Positions 1-12,798 are shown, counted from the stretch's first letter. The stretch: 64,000 nucleotides of DNA from Amoebidium appalachense (GCA_963693365.1 CAVNZM010000011.1:3162001-3226000), one strand, 5' to 3'. Notes: generated by a model from the sequence alone, not told the origin. Numbers and translations are program-made.

Positions 1-96
1 CGTACTTCGTACCGTGTTCCGCATTCAAACCCCCCCCCCCCCCCCCCTCCCCCCCGTGACCCGTGTTTGCCATTTCTTACTTCTGTTTTCTTACAG

Positions 97-790
97 CCAT
101 CCGAGACACCAACCGCCCCCAAATCCGACCACATGATCCGGAGTACATCTACACAACAAACTTCCAGTCTCAGATTCAGAGTCTGAGAAACGTGCTCAAT
201 TTGGTATGCCCCCCCTCCCCCCCTCCCCCCGTGTTTCCTTCCCCCTACCCTCGTGTTCTGCCTCCTCTCTCTCTCTTCCCGCCCTCTCTCCCTCTCTCTG
301 TCTCCCTCTCTCTCTCCATGCCCTCCCTCTCTTCCCTCCCCCCCACCCCCCCCCTCCCCCCACGCCCTTCCCCAGCCCTCCACAGACGTTTTGTCTTTCT
401 AAGGTGAGTGGGGCTGAGATAAATGTGTTTAGGTGCCTAATGCTCTTTTCAAGTGCGTGCTCATGTGTGTGGATGCTTTTGGTGTGCTGCAATTTTCTTT
501 TTTTTTTTCTCTTTCTTTTTTTTTGAGGGGGGGAGGGAGGGGGGGGTGGGGGGGGGGGGGAAGGAATCGACAACGGGATGGTCAACTAATATCTAAAAAG
601 TGATAGGGGAGGACACAAAAAGGCATGAAGACGTATCCCTTACACGTAGTGTGGCCTCGGGCAGTGTCTATGGTGCCACCATTCCCACCCGTTCACTTTG
701 TATGTGTTTGCCATGGAGCTAATCTCTGCCTCACATACATTTACACACACCCGTGTGGGCATGCACGCATGCACGTGCACACACGCATTG

Positions 791-860
<70 letters not shown>

Positions 861-998
861 ACACACACACAGGCCATGGACATTGCACGATCAGATGCAG
901 CCAAGAGCATGCCTGGCTACAACATGAACCCAGAGTTGGCCCCACCAGCCCCAGCCATAGTGGATGAGAATGGCTGTGACAACGATCCCGACCAATAG
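97..998 (+). CDS. 3' end of an unidentified protein-coding gene (last two exons)
   Basis: Two exons can be joined in frame. The first is 97-203: acceptor tttcttacag, donor gtatgc, encoding a stretch with RPHDPEYIYTTNFQSQIQSL. The second is 873-998: acceptor at the end of a (CA)n tract, encoding a tail with NPELAPPAPAIVDENG and ending in TAG at 996-998. The first exon ends on a codon boundary and the second opens in phase 0, so about 77 residues of C-terminus are read without a break. The 5' part lies left of the window. The intron (204-872) holds C/CT-rich sequence and ends in about 70 bp of (CA)n abutting the 3' splice site. I do not recognise the family. The composition is that of a soluble protein; no membrane segment or signal is visible. 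The gene converges on the ABRACL gene. Confidence 0.6.
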
Positions 999-2466
999 AC
1001 TCGGCTTGGATATAATTATTAAGTACTTTTTGCACCTTCATTCGCGGTATATGGAACTTAGTCAAGGTGATACACATTCTGGAATATCACGGTGCCTGCA
1101 AACCGAATCACGGCTTGTTGACAAACATGATATAAGGTTGGGGAGGAGGTGCCTCCCGGGGGGGGAAGGGGGGGGGGGGGGGGTTTACATATATCATTAC
1201 ATGTTCTGTTGCAACAGTTCAGGTGTGATGTATGATTGGATGCCTTGGACTGTATATTGTACACCACACAGGCACAGATGCGAGTGGAAATTGAAAGGAT
1301 GGCTAATCGACATCTTCTGCATACATGCTTACTCTGCTCGCTAAATTATTTGGCAAGGCAGCTATAGCTAAACACGGGGGGATTTCTGTATTCTTAGGCC
1401 CTGCATGTGCACAAGGGTAGTCCAAGGCTGTATACTGTTTTGTGTATTAGTAGTGCCATGGTTTGCGTGTATCATTGTACGTAGTGAGGTGATCCGCATG
1501 GAGATTTTTGATAAGGATATCGAGAAAGACAAGGCATGGACGTGAATGATATACAAAATATCTTGCAATAAGACATGATCCAAAATATTCCCCTTATGTA
1601 CCTGTATATGGCCATCCACTCCTTCCCTCCATCATGAGGTGATTGCCAGACGCGTATGTCTAGGTGTGTGCACGTGTTCGAACCCAACATTTCCCGTTAG
1701 TGTTAGTAATTGCCGGTTGGATCGATATCATGCATATGAAGGCCTTCTATGATACTACCCAGGGGACTCCTAAATATATATATATATATATAAGTAGGAA
1801 TATAGGAGGCCTTGCAATTGATCGATATCCCCGGCCGGATTTGTGGCCCTGCCCAATTACCTGCAGCAGCTATTAATTATGATCCTGCCAATTCACGGAC
1901 ATTTTTTTTAATACTTATTTCAACATGCTTATATTTATTATCAGGGCCCAGCAGCCAGGCTGAGAACATGTCCATGTTGCAGCTCCCAGACTGCTCCGAG
2001 CCTACAACATCGATCGTTCCTACATGAAACGTTTGTATTACTCAGCTAAGACATGTATTCGAAGGTTAACAGTCCAAATACCAAGCTACTAATTTGGCTT
2101 TGGTTTCTACCTGAGCCGACCAAGTAAGAGACAACCAACGTTGATGGAAGCCACCCAAAACCTACTCACTGTAACAGAACTTGAAAAGTAACGAGAGAGA
2201 GGGGGGGTGTAGGGAGAAGAGTGAAGAGTGAGTGCTCATAAGAGACCATGGCTCCGTGTGTGTACCGTTAAGGCGACAGCAGAAAAAACGAAAAGGAGGA
2301 GTAACATTAAGGGAAACAAAACATTGACATACTTCAATGTAAAGACGGCAAAAACACAGTCAAAACTGTGCTACATTACTCTAGCTCTTGCCAGATCTTG
2401 CCAAAAAAACACGCCGGCACGTCATAGTCAATCAGTACAACAGACCGCACACATGCATCTGACAGT
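999..2466. other. Intergenic region between two convergent genes
   Basis: No exon here can be tied to a gene. It contains a G-run (about 1158-1180), a short (TA)n at about 1774-1793, and ordinary mixed sequence. A short frame at 1946-2027 follows a tcag and could be an alternative last exon of the left-hand gene, but nothing else supports it. Both neighbours' 3' UTRs must lie here. Confidence 0.4.
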
Positions 2467-2772
2467 TCAGTCGAGGGTTTTTTTCAACAAAATAATGTCG
2501 ACATTATCAGACATGCCCTGAAGAAGCAGTTCCCCTTGGAACGTCACAATCTTGCGCTTCTTGGCCGTCTGTTTGGCACAGGAGATTGTGTCAGTGACAA
2601 GGTGTGTATAACTGCACCGACAAAGTTTATGAGTAGATGTGTGTGCGCTATATGTGGTTTAGGTTGCAAAAAAAGAATAAAGAGTTAGTGTCTAACTAGC
2701 TGTGTGGTTGGATGGGGTTTGTTGGTGACGGTGCGTAAGGGGCGGGGTGTGTGAGCTTGTGTGTGCGTGTGT

Positions 2773-2818
<46 letters not shown>

Positions 2819-2933
2819 GGGGGAGGGGGAGGGGGTGCGTGTGTGTGGGGGGGGGGGGGGGAGGGGGGAAGGGGGGGTGGGGGGGGGGGGGGGGGGGATG
2901 GGATGACGGAGGGGATGCACACGTCTATCACGT

Positions 2934-3014
<81 letters not shown>

Positions 3015-3112
3015 CATGTGTGTGTGTATGTGTGTGTGTGTGTGTGTGTGTGGTGGTGGTGTTGGTGGTGGTTGTGGTGGTATGTGTGTGGGCAGGGGGA
3101 GGGGGGAGGGGT

Positions 3113-3147
<35 letters not shown>

Positions 3148-3337
3148 TGTATGTGTTAGAGGGTTGGAAAAATGGAGGAGACACCAAGAAAAAACTACTA
3201 GGATAACGTCACAAAAATGAAAAACCCGAAATTAAACAATTTAAGCGTGCAGGCAGAAGACATTGAACAGAGTGCTAGCCCATCATCAGGGGGGTCCCTA
3301 TGCCTCCACAAAAGCATAGGAGGGAGGGAGGAGGGAA

Positions 3338-3368
<31 letters not shown>

Positions 3369-3670
3369 ATGGGTGTATCCGTGTGTCTCCCTATGTTTGT
3401 GCACGCGTGTGTGGGAGGTGTGAATGTACATGCGGGTGCATGTGTGTGTGTTTTTGCAGGGTTACCGTGACAGATAAAAAAAAAAATACTAAGGCATAAG
3501 TTTTACGATTTTGTGGCATTTACGCAAACAGTACTTGGTTGGCCCGGCACATCATGCCTGCTAAAAATGCTAGGCAACCACCACCACATTCTGTCATCCA
3601 AAACGGAAATCTTATCCTCTACCCAATTACACAGCAGTTTTTGGATTGCTTTCGAATCGACAGGTGTATA

Positions 3671-3702
<32 letters not shown>

Positions 3703-3800
3703 CGGGACACAATTTTTTTTTAAATTGAAAACGTCATCCCCCCCCCCCCCCCCCCCCCCCCCCCGGCAAAAAAGAAAAAGAAAAAAAACGGCTGAATGTT

Positions 3801-3854
<54 letters not shown>

Positions 3855-5213
3855 TCTCCTCCCCCCCCCCCCTCCCCCTCTCTCCCTCTCTAGCTTTCTT
3901 TCTATCTATCTCCCCCTCCCCCCCCCCCCCCCCCTAAACACACACACACACCTTAGCCCCCCTCCCTCTACCTCCCCCCCCCCCCCCCCCCAAACACCCA
4001 CCCATACCCCCCCCCCCCTCCCCCCCCCTAGCCCCCCTCACCTTCCCATGTTTGAGTATACCTCACGTGTCCTCACACGCACACTTTTCATTCCCCTACA
4101 TCCCTTGCTTTCTGGCCAAGATAAACAAAGAGACAAACATGAAGGCTTGAAAAACAAAAAAAAATAAGAAAGGAAACACAAAACCAGAATCTCGAAGCAA
4201 ACGAAGAAAAAAAACGAAGTAAAAGAAGAAAGAAAAACCACAGCAAGAACAAGTAGTCTGTCTTCTGTTCCGTCCCTTCACCCACCTTTAGGGTGCCGGC
4301 AAGGGCTTCGAAGATGTTGGCGCAGCGGTCATCCTTAAACAAGGTCCCGAACTTAACCTGTAAACCCCATGTGTTAAATGTCAAAACTTTAGTGTGTTGA
4401 CTGTTAGGTCAGGTGGGGGGAGAAAAGCGAACGGAAAGTAAAAGTGGTGTACGAGGTGACCCGTGCAAGGGCTTGGGCGAAGGAATGGGTAGATCGACAA
4501 CGGGGCACAAATTTGTGGCCGTGCTGCTTGGAAATCACCGTAGGTCTGCCTGCGGGCGATAACCCCAGGAGCGCTTGCAGTTAAAACTGCTAACGTGGTC
4601 AAGCGTGCAGAAAGCCTGTGCTGGCTGTTGTGTGCTATGTGTGGGCAAAGCAATTACATAAAAAAAACAAGCTGGCAGTGTTCTATGATAGAGGGGCAGA
4701 CCGATGCCACACAGAATAAAAAATTTAGCATCATGGTACAATTCCATGCCAGGGGGAAAGGGCCCAGATCATAAACATGAAAAGGTGAATGAGGCGAGGA
4801 GAGCGTTGAGAGTTTGGGAATGGGGTGGGGATGGGTCGGTGGTTGGTGGAGGGGGTGAGTGGGCAGGTGGATGACGGTGGGGGGTGGAGGTGGGGTGGGT
4901 GGCTGGAGCAGGTGTAGCCGGGGAAACGGGGGGAGGGAGGGGGGGGGGGGGGGGGGGTCGGGGGAGGGGTGGCCGTAGGAAAAAACGAGAATAAAAGGAG
5001 AATGGAAAAGAGAGGGGAAAGCAGGCGGCAACACTGGAAATAAGCGACCACAAACGGGACCAAGATCTACAAAAAATAATACCGCTTCACGGACACACGA
5101 AACAAAACTGAGCCCGAGAGTGCACGCACCTTGACCTCGTCACCGCTGCCCTCGTTCAGGCGCTGTAGCTCCTCAATGAGGTGCTGCAGGTCCTTCTCTA
5201 CGTCGTAGCCCAT
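2467..5213 (-). CDS. ABRACL: ABRACL / Costars family protein, complete three-exon gene
   Basis: Three - strand exons join in phase 0: 5213-5130 (28 codons, starts MGYDVEKDLQHLIEELQRLN), 4357-4286 (24 codons, VKFGTLFKDDRCANIFEALA) and 2568-2467 (33 codons plus TGA, with KKRKIVTFQGELLLQGMSDN). Donors are gtgcgt and gtgggt; acceptors are tttacag and ccaaacag. The 85-residue product matches the Costars domain along its whole length (family usually about 80-82 residues), including the signature FGxLFxDDxCANxFEAL and the ELLLQGxxDxVDIILL tail. Costars/ABRACL proteins are small actin-linked regulators related to the C-terminal domain of ABRA/STARS and act in cell motility in amoebae and animals. The start is the only ATG that gives the canonical N-terminus. 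Intron 2 (2569-4285) is filled with G/GT and C/CT tracts. The role is taken from the family. Confidence 0.93.
2773..3146. repeat. G-run / (GT)n / G-run compound tract in ABRACL intron 2
   Basis: About 45 G with few interruptions, further G-runs to about 2898, then (GT)n at about 2933-3050, a GGT stretch, then about 35 G. In the transcript (- strand) this is C-rich and CA-rich and lies near the 3' end of the intron. A second G-run lies at 3340-3368. Confidence 0.95.
3671..4034. repeat. C-run and (CT)n compound tract in ABRACL intron 2
   Basis: C-runs at about 3671-3702 and 3738-3764, (CT)n at about 3807-3858, then C-rich sequence with short (CA) blocks to about 4034. In the transcript it is G/GA-rich and lies in the 5' half of the intron, so it is complementary in kind to the C-rich 3' half. 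Confidence 0.9.
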
Positions 5214-5948
5214 CTTGTATTGTGTGTGTTGGGAATATATTACACAGTGTAGGGGGGTAGGCTGTGTGTGTGCACACGTGCCACGGTGTGTGGATGTACG
5301 TGTGGTGTTGAAGCCAAGATGTTCTGAATTTCGATCCCTGGCCCCGGCCCCCTGGTAACCGCAACTACTATATATGGGTCGTAAATCGTAGATTGGATTG
5401 GTTGGATTGTAAAATTTGATGCGCTCTATGCCAATCCGATTCTCAGTACAAAGTACCGCTGCGCAGGTCCCGGGCCAGGCAGGCCCATAGGAAAAAAAAA
5501 AAAGCTGGAATATAAGGTCATAACAAAGTGCATTGGTCACAACTCAGTAGGCTATTGCAAGATGATCAGCAAATTCGCAACGCGTTTTCAGCACGTGCAT
5601 GAGTTGTGCCATATGCACAATGCACGTGTGCATGCCATCTCCACACCACCCATGTACGGTATGTTTACAAGTGTACAAAAACCGACGGTCGTGAAAGGGT
5701 GATAAATTCAACCCTCTCTGGCTTTATTTCGTATCAATATTTTCTTTGGCTCAACATGGCCCATCATCACAGCTACAAGATATCCCACATGTAAATTATG
5801 TACATCATCACACAGTGTCATGACCGATTTAAATTTCCAGCCGACATGCTTACATAGTGATACACATTTTGTCCCTTTTGAGAGTCAAAGCTCCTACTAA
5901 TCCTATATACATATATGATCTTAAAGCACAACGGGCATTTGTGTGTGT

Positions 5949-5979
<31 letters not shown>

Positions 5980-5983
5980 GGGG

Positions 5984-6024
<41 letters not shown>

Positions 6025-6285
6025 GGAGGAGGACTCCGGAAGGGGGCCCGGGGGAGGGGGGGGGGGGGGAGGGGGGGGGGGAGGGTAGAAAGGGGGAGAG
6101 GGGATAAGAAAGATTCACTAAGACGAATAGGAAAAGTGTGTGCCACGGTGCATGCGTGTGAAGGGTGGGGGGGGGGGGGGGGGGGGGGGGGGGCGCATTT
6201 TATTTTTATTTTTATTTTTATTTTTATTTTAATTTTTATTATTATTTTTATTTTAGTTTTATTTTTATTTTATTTTTATTATTAT

Positions 6286-6316
<31 letters not shown>

Positions 6317-6354
6317 GGGAGGAGGGGGGTGGGGTGAACGGGTTAATCAAGGAT

Positions 6355-6388
<34 letters not shown>

Positions 6389-6595
6389 GGGATGGAGGGG
6401 GATGGGAATAGTGCTTATCATAATTGACTACGTGTGAGTGCACGTCACGTGCAAATGCATCATAAAGGGGTTGACTTAAGCCCTCTCGATGTGCCTTTTT
6501 GCATTACTTAATGTTTTTGAGGGACACTTGCAGCTGGAGAAAGCCCGCTGCAGGAGGGAAACAGGGGGAGGCCGGGCGGAAGGGGTGGGGTGGGG

Positions 6596-6626
<31 letters not shown>

Positions 6627-8292
6627 GCTGGGGGGAGCATACATACACTCCAAACTCTAGAGAGGTTTGCAAAATCACATCAAAGTATTGATTCTTGGTC
6701 CGGGGCGTTTCCGGCCAGAGAGTGTGAATGGCGTACCATGCCACGGTGTGGACATCCTACAGGAAATCTTCCGTTGTGTCGTCCACTTTCCCGGAAAACA
6801 GGGATGTACATTGTAATCATCATTTCGAAACTCGTTATGTTTCACTGAGAGTTTTTGCACCGGGGATGAGGATGCACAAAGAAGACAAGAGAGAACTTCT
6901 GAGGGGAAGGGAAGCCCAAAAAGACCACGGAATACACGGGGGCGATCAGGTGGACTGGCATTCAGGCAAAGGGTGATACAATCAATCAACCGCAGAAAAT
7001 ATTTGGAATGGATCCCTCTAATATCCCATTCGCGCAGCATTTTCATACATCCGAATTCTTGCTCCATGTTGGCATACCCACGGTGCACGCTTTCCTTGGC
7101 CTTTTTTCCGTGATACCCCTTGCCCTCGGAGCTGGATCGTTTTCCTTGCGAGGCTGCCAATTTAGTTTCCTGCCGCAAATTCATCCCCCCCCCCCCCCCC
7201 CTCCCCCCGCCCACACACACATACACACACACACACACCTCTTCCCCCCCTTTTCTCACGCCTCAGCCGCCACAAAAAGCAAGAAAATTAAACGAGGAAA
7301 GTGAAAGCGTAAAAGTTGGTAACCGTTCTCTGTGGCTTGCCTCAGATGTGAACCACATTCGAAGGGGTAGTTGTTTGTCATTGGTAGAGCGACTCTACAG
7401 CGAGCCAATCCTTGGCTGATTGGCATGCCATACATGCACGACAACAACCAGTTCTGGTCTTCTAGAGAACAAACGTGGCTTTCTAAGGAGGGTCTGTGAG
7501 AAGCGGTGGCCGAAAGAAGGTAGATGGCGAAGGGGGTGAAGGGAGAGTTGTAGCAAAACCGAGCCTTCAAGAGCTCAAGTGAACGGAGATGGGGCGGGCG
7601 GGGAGGGGGGGCGGGGGGGGGGGGGGGGAGTATTAAAAAGACGAAAGGAGGGAGGAAGGGTGGGGGGGGGGGGGGAGGGAGGGAGGGGAAGTCGGCAAAC
7701 GAAGGGGGGGGGGGGGGGGGGGGGGGGTCCCAAAGGACACGTGTGTGTGGAAGAAAACGGAGGGAATGTTTATTTTTGCAATCGTAAGTGACTGAACCAC
7801 TATGTTTGCACATGTCTTAATACTGTTTGCTGAATCACCTCGAACGGAGATCAGGGCATTTTTCTTATTCCCCCCTCCTCCCCCCCCCCCCCCCCCCCCC
7901 CCCGTCCCGCCCGCCCCACCTGCGGAGCCCTTTTTTTTTCTCCCTTCTCAATCTTATCACTTTAGGGTTGAAGCTTTCCCGAGCTCCCACTACTGCTGTA
8001 GATAGTGCCTGACGCACATGCATGCACGCATCTGCATATATGTACACGTTTACATACTATGAAACGAGCCTTAACAAGCACCATCTCAACCGCATCTACA
8101 TATTGTATGTGCTTGTTCAAATTACCTGAGACTTCAATTATAACATTGACCACTTGGTTACCACCACGTGTACACATGTCGTCATATTTTTTCTTCCGCA
8201 TTACGTACGCCCATGTCGTAGTCATATCATTGTGATATTTGGAGCCCTACCGCTGCTTCTTTCCCTCAATGTCGTCATTTAGTTTATTCTAT
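5214..8292. other. Intergenic stretch, no defensible gene
   Basis: This region should hold the ABRACL 5' UTR and promoter. It has G-runs at 5961-6093, 6167-6194, 6296-6320, 6355-6386, 6600-6627 and 7700-7727, a C-run at 7185-7201 and another at 7870-7903. A - strand open frame at about 7188-6675 follows a plausible acceptor (gcggcag) and is mixed in composition, but it has no recognisable motif and no partner exon. At about 7402-7422 an inverted CCAAT pair (gccaatcc / tgattggc) is visible. Confidence 0.4.
5941..6387. repeat. Compound G-run, (GT)n and T4-5A satellite block
   Basis: (GT)n at 5941-5962 leads into over 100 bp of nearly pure G. A further G-run precedes a TTTTTA-type tandem array at about 6197-6294 (units of 5-6 bp, with slips to ATT). 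Two more G-runs follow, to 6386. No gene is present. Confidence 0.9.
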
Positions 8293-8530
8293 CTACCACG
8301 TTCCCATTTTCATGTCGTCAATTCTCTTCTTCCGCATCTTGCCCATGCCGTAGTCGTCGTCATAATCGTTTTTGGCGCCCCACCGCTGCTTCTTTGCTTT
8401 CCCTTCGATGTCGTCAATTCTCTTCTTCCGCATCTTGCCCATGCCGTAGTCGTCGTCGTTATTTTTGGCGCCCCACCGCTGCATCTTTGCTTTCCCTTCG
8501 ATGTCGTCATTTTGTTCCTTCCACATCACC
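8270..8530. repeat. Tandem repeat of about 93-96 bp inside the Cys-rich ORF
   Basis: Units begin at the recurring ATGTCGTCA (+ strand) at 8312, 8408 and 8501, with a partial copy at 8270. The spacing of 96 and 93 bp keeps the frame of the - strand ORF. The copies are nearly identical, which points to recent duplication or homogenisation. Confidence 0.85.
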
Positions 8531-8727
8531 CGCATGTCGTAGTCGTCGTCGTTATTTTTGCGCACCGTCCTCTGCTTCTTCAGATTTCTCTTGATGTACA
8601 TGGCCTTGCGGCCCTGAACACATTGGTTCCAACAGTTATTGAACTGGTTTCCCCGCTGAAAGCATCTCTCTGCACAATTGGGGGCCTTGCTACAGATGTC
8701 GTTGCACTCCCCCTCCCTGTAGCCCAT
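8293..8727 (-). CDS. Small Cys-rich protein with three tandem charged repeats (hypothetical)
   Basis: An open frame of up to 144 codons ends in TAG at the low-coordinate end. The N-terminal part has three evenly built CxxxC pairs (CNDIC, CAERC, CWNQC); the last two are separated by 9 residues, a twin-CX3C arrangement. After a basic linker come three copies of a repeat of about 31-32 residues built on DDIEGKAK..RWGAKN and DDDYGMGKMRKKRI. A ctacag acceptor lies at 8718-8717, so the coding exon may start at 8716 rather than at the ATG at 8727. Just upstream, in another frame, an ATG at 8815 opens a signal-peptide-like MLALAAAVVYSAVCASVCA. No clear splice joins the two, so secretion is only a guess. 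I do not recognise the family. Confidence 0.5.
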   Translation of the reverse strand: MGYREGECNDICSKAPNCAERCFQRGNQFNNCWNQCVQGRKAMYIKRNLKKQRTVRKNNDDDYDMRVMWKEQNDDIEGKAKMQRWGAKNNDDDYGMGKMRKKRIDDIEGKAKKQRWGAKNDYDDDYGMGKMRKKRIDDMKMGTW

Positions 8728-9930
8728 GTTCTATGTGCACTCATAACGGCAGTCTGCAAGCGCAGACAGAGGCGCAAACAGCGCTATAGACGACGGCGGC
8801 AGCGAGGGCCAACATGGTCGTTGTGGTTATGTTAAGGTGCGCAACGTTCAGAGACACAGTCAGACACCGACTGATCGATATAGTTTTTGCCTCTCTCTTT
8901 TGTGGTCTTCTCAAAATTTGTCCCTTTTTTGTCCCAGCTGCCAAAACGATCTTGGCTGTACATGTGCTCCCATGCGATTATTCAAAGTTGGCAACCTGCT
9001 CGAGCTCCCGATCCGGAATCCGGGGAACAAATAATTTCTAACCCTGTTTTCTAATAGTAAACAGAGATGCCTATTGGTTGATTTTATCGGACCGTGTGTG
9101 CCTGCTCACACACAATCGATATACAAGTTTACCCATCTCAACCACTACATTTTCTAAGTATATACAGTAGGTTGTCCGCGGCTATCATTGCTTGAAGCTG
9201 TACAAGATGGTCATGGCTGTCATTGTACCTATCTTCATTCTGTGTTGACCTTAACTTCACATCATCGTTTGCCCCTACCCTCCTACCCTCCTTTTCCTTG
9301 TTACTCGTTGAGCCCCGCCACCTCTGTCCACCTGCCCTTTTTGTCTCTGTCCGTCTTTTGTCTATCGTTATATCTCTCCTTCCCCGCAGCTCCCCTCCAC
9401 CCTTCCCTCCACCACCACCACCAAACCCAATCAAACCCTACCAATGGACTACCACCAGTCAGCACTGCACATTTCTCCCGTCTGTTGTTTCCTTGTTAAC
9501 CCCCACCTAGCCTGTAACCAATTATGCACTCTTTTACACGGACCCCCCTGGTTAGACTATGTTCCACTGTCTCTGCGTTGCATGAACTGTTGCTCTCTTC
9601 CACCATGCAATAGGTTTTAATAGATTATCTTTCACCCCCTACCCTCCATTCTGGCCAGCACACCTAAATGCAACACGCTACTCCTGACCACATTTCTCCA
9701 GGATTGATGTAGCATGGAGTTCCCTCTCTGCTTTTGCCACATGTATGCCATGACCGAGCCACAGTCTACAAATGCAGGTGTGTGTCCTTGTGGTGAATAG
9801 AACTGTATATGCGTGCCTGTTTGTAATGAGAAAACAGATGGGGATTAGGGGGGAATGACACAGTTTGCATGTTGGTGGGGGGCAAGATCGGTTCGATCAC
9901 GCACGTGTGTGTGCGTGTGTGCGTGTGTCT

Positions 9931-9933
<3 letters not shown>

Positions 9934-9981
<48 letters not shown>

Positions 9982-10897
9982 TGTGTGTGTGTGAGTGTGT
10001 GTGGAGGGGGGGGGGGGGGGGGGGGGATATTATGTGCGAGTGTCAAGTTTGGGTGTACGTGTGGGTGGTTGTGGGTTGTTGTTGGTGGGTGTATGGGTTT
10101 GTATGTGTGTGGGGGGGGGGAGGGGGGGAGGGGGGGGAGGCGCGTGCGCGTGTGTGTATGTGTGTGGGTGCGTGTGTGCCTGGGTGTGTGTATATGTAGG
10201 TAGTGTGTGTGTATGCTGTGTGTGTGTGTGCGCGCGCAAGGGATGGAAGGAGTCAACACGACGAACTTACCAGCGTCTCCGGGCGCTGTGCCAGGACACA
10301 TCTCCTCCCTCCCGTCACCCTCTTTCCCCACTTGTCCAAGATCCCATGCTGCTCGGGGAGGGAGGAGAAAGGGGGAGGGGTGGAGGGGTTGAGGCCAACC
10401 CGTTCTGTAGTAGTTGTTTAAGGATTGCCATTTTCCATGTTTTGAGTACCAGATCAAAATGCAGTGCAGATTGCTAGAGTACACAGCACCGTAGCCCTCT
10501 CCTTTCCCCCCAGATATCTATATGCCAACCGCAAGCCCTACATCTATCCTTCCTGCTTGAGTAATCCAGATCCTCGCCCAGTCCTCTCCTCTCCCTTTCC
10601 CCTTTCAACACATACAAACACGCCAACAAATCCGCCTGTGGCCGCGCACACACATACACCCACACAAACATACACACATACACAGAGAGAGACAGAGAGA
10701 GATAGGGACAGATAGGCACACACACACACACACACACACACAAACATACACACATACACAGAGAGAGAGAGAGAGAGAGATAGGGACAGACAGACACACA
10801 CACACACACACACACACATACGCCCACACAAACATACACACATACACCCACACAAACATCACACATACACACACAGAGAGAGAGAGAGATAGGGACA

Positions 10898-10974
<77 letters not shown>

Positions 10975-11023
10975 ACACAAACATACACACATACACACAC
11001 AGAGAGAGAGAGAGATAGGGACA

Positions 11024-11110
<87 letters not shown>
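9934..11110. repeat. (GA)n, G-run, and higher-order (CA)n/(GA)n minisatellite
   Basis: (GA)n at 9934-9979 is followed by G-runs and TG-rich sequence. From about 10640 to 11110 a higher-order unit recurs: ACAAACATACACACATACAC, then (GA)4-8, then TAGGGACAGA, then a (CA)n of variable length. Copies start near 10665, 10740, 10837 and 10977. The last (CA)n runs unbroken from about 11023 to 11109. Confidence 0.9.
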
Positions 11111-11111
<1 letters not shown>

Positions 11112-11615
11112 CGGTGAGAACTATTCAATAGATTCATATGAACTGTCCCTCCCCCTACCTCTCCCACCGCCTACCTCCCTTTCCCCCCCTCCTCCCCCCC
11201 GGACAAGCACACACTACCAGACACACTCATGTTACTGCTTGTACAGGATTGGCTGCCACGGTTTCCTTGCCGGGGGCTCTCCAGCTAACACAGTGCCACG
11301 GCAAGGTTTGTAGTCCTACTGCGGGATGCTACTGCTTCCTATCATACAAAGAAAATATCGTCACGCAAAAAGGCAAATATTTATGATTTGTAGTTCGTCA
11401 AGTGCCCATTGCTGCTGCCAACCACCCCATCATCACGAACACTCACTCAACAAGCCACACAAAAAACATACACGTGCATGAGCTACCAGCTCTACCTACC
11501 CCCCCCCCCCCTCTCAGAGGTCGAAAAATCCTTTTCACCCTCTAAATTCCCATAAACCTTATATTCTCGTTAGTAAGATAACACACGCTCATGCCCCCGC
11601 ACGCACACATACACG

Positions 11616-11632
11616 TGCACATACGCACACAC

Positions 11633-11681
<49 letters not shown>

Positions 11682-11792
11682 CACACACACACACAAAGAC
11701 ACACATGCGCATGTGGTCACACACACACATGCACATACACAGACACACACATGCACACACACACACACACACAAAGACACACATGCACATGT

Positions 11793-11841
<49 letters not shown>

Positions 11842-11989
11842 AAGACACACATGCGCATGTGGACACACACAAACACACACAAACACACACTTACACACAC
11901 ACATGCACACACACACAAACACACACACACACACACACAAAGACACACACAAAGACAGACATGCGCATGTGGACACACACACACACAAA

Positions 11990-12023
<34 letters not shown>

Positions 12024-12162
12024 GACAGACATGCGCATGTGGACACACACACACACACACACACACACAAAGACACACACACGCACAAAGACACACACAC
12101 ACACACACACACAAAGACAGACATGCGCATGTGGACACACACACACACACACACAAACACAC

Positions 12163-12199
<37 letters not shown>

Positions 12200-12346
12200 G
12201 ACACACACAAAGACACACACAAAGACAGACATGCGCATGTGGACACACACACACACACACACAAAGACACACACACACATACACACACAAAGACACACAC
12301 AAAGACAGACATGCGCATGTGGACACACACACACACACACACAAAG

Positions 12347-12392
<46 letters not shown>
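11616..12392. repeat. (CA)n minisatellite with a recurring ACATGCGCATGT palindrome
   Basis: A (CA)n field is interrupted at irregular intervals by AAAGACA(C/G)ACATGCGCATGT followed by GGAC. The 12-bp palindrome ACATGCGCATGT (ACATGCACATGT in one copy) occurs near 11703, 11781, 11849, 11959, 12029, 12120, 12229 and 12309. Later copies share the AGACAGAC form, which suggests block expansion. Confidence 0.9.
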
Positions 12393-12393
<1 letters not shown>

Positions 12394-12613
12394 TATGCAC
12401 ACACGGTTTGGTAGGGTTTCTTGCTGTTTCGTGCAGTCATTCATGTACGACCAGAGTCACACGGGCACTAAACTTCTTACACTGCTCATTTGTGCAGGTG
12501 TGCCAGAACAATAGAACAATCGCACAAGCATTCAAAACAGCTGCTGCTGCAGCAAGCTTTTCTGCAGCCAATCTTACACAGACACCTATACTAGTTGTGT
12601 GGGTGGGTGTTGC

Positions 12614-12798
12614 CCCCCCCCCCCCCCCCCCCCCCCCTTTCCTGCTCTCCTCACGCCTTACTTCTCCACCCCCCCCCCCCCCCCCTCTCTCTTCTCTCCC
12701 TCTCCCTCTCCCTCTCCCTCTTCGTCTCCCTCTCTTTCCCTCTCCCTTCCTCTCTCTCTCACTCTCTCTCTCTCGCTCCCTCTCCCTCTCTCTCCCCG

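Noticed and set aside
640-1077. Long - strand frame encoding poly-(Cys-Val) and similar frames throughout the window
   Set aside because: These are translations of (GT)n, (CA)n, G or C tracts, open only because such repeats lack stop codons.
3529-3662. + strand exon-like frame (ARHIMPAKNARQPPPHSVIQ and following) bounded by aaacag and GACAG|gtgtat
   Set aside because: It lies inside ABRACL intron 2 on the opposite strand, has no partner exon and no recognisable motif; splice-like boundaries alone are not enough.
6675-7187. - strand ORF after acceptor gcggcag (ETKLAASQGKRSSSEGKGYH and following)
   Set aside because: About 170 open codons of mixed composition, but no domain, no partner exon and several alternative splice-like sites; left as unassigned.
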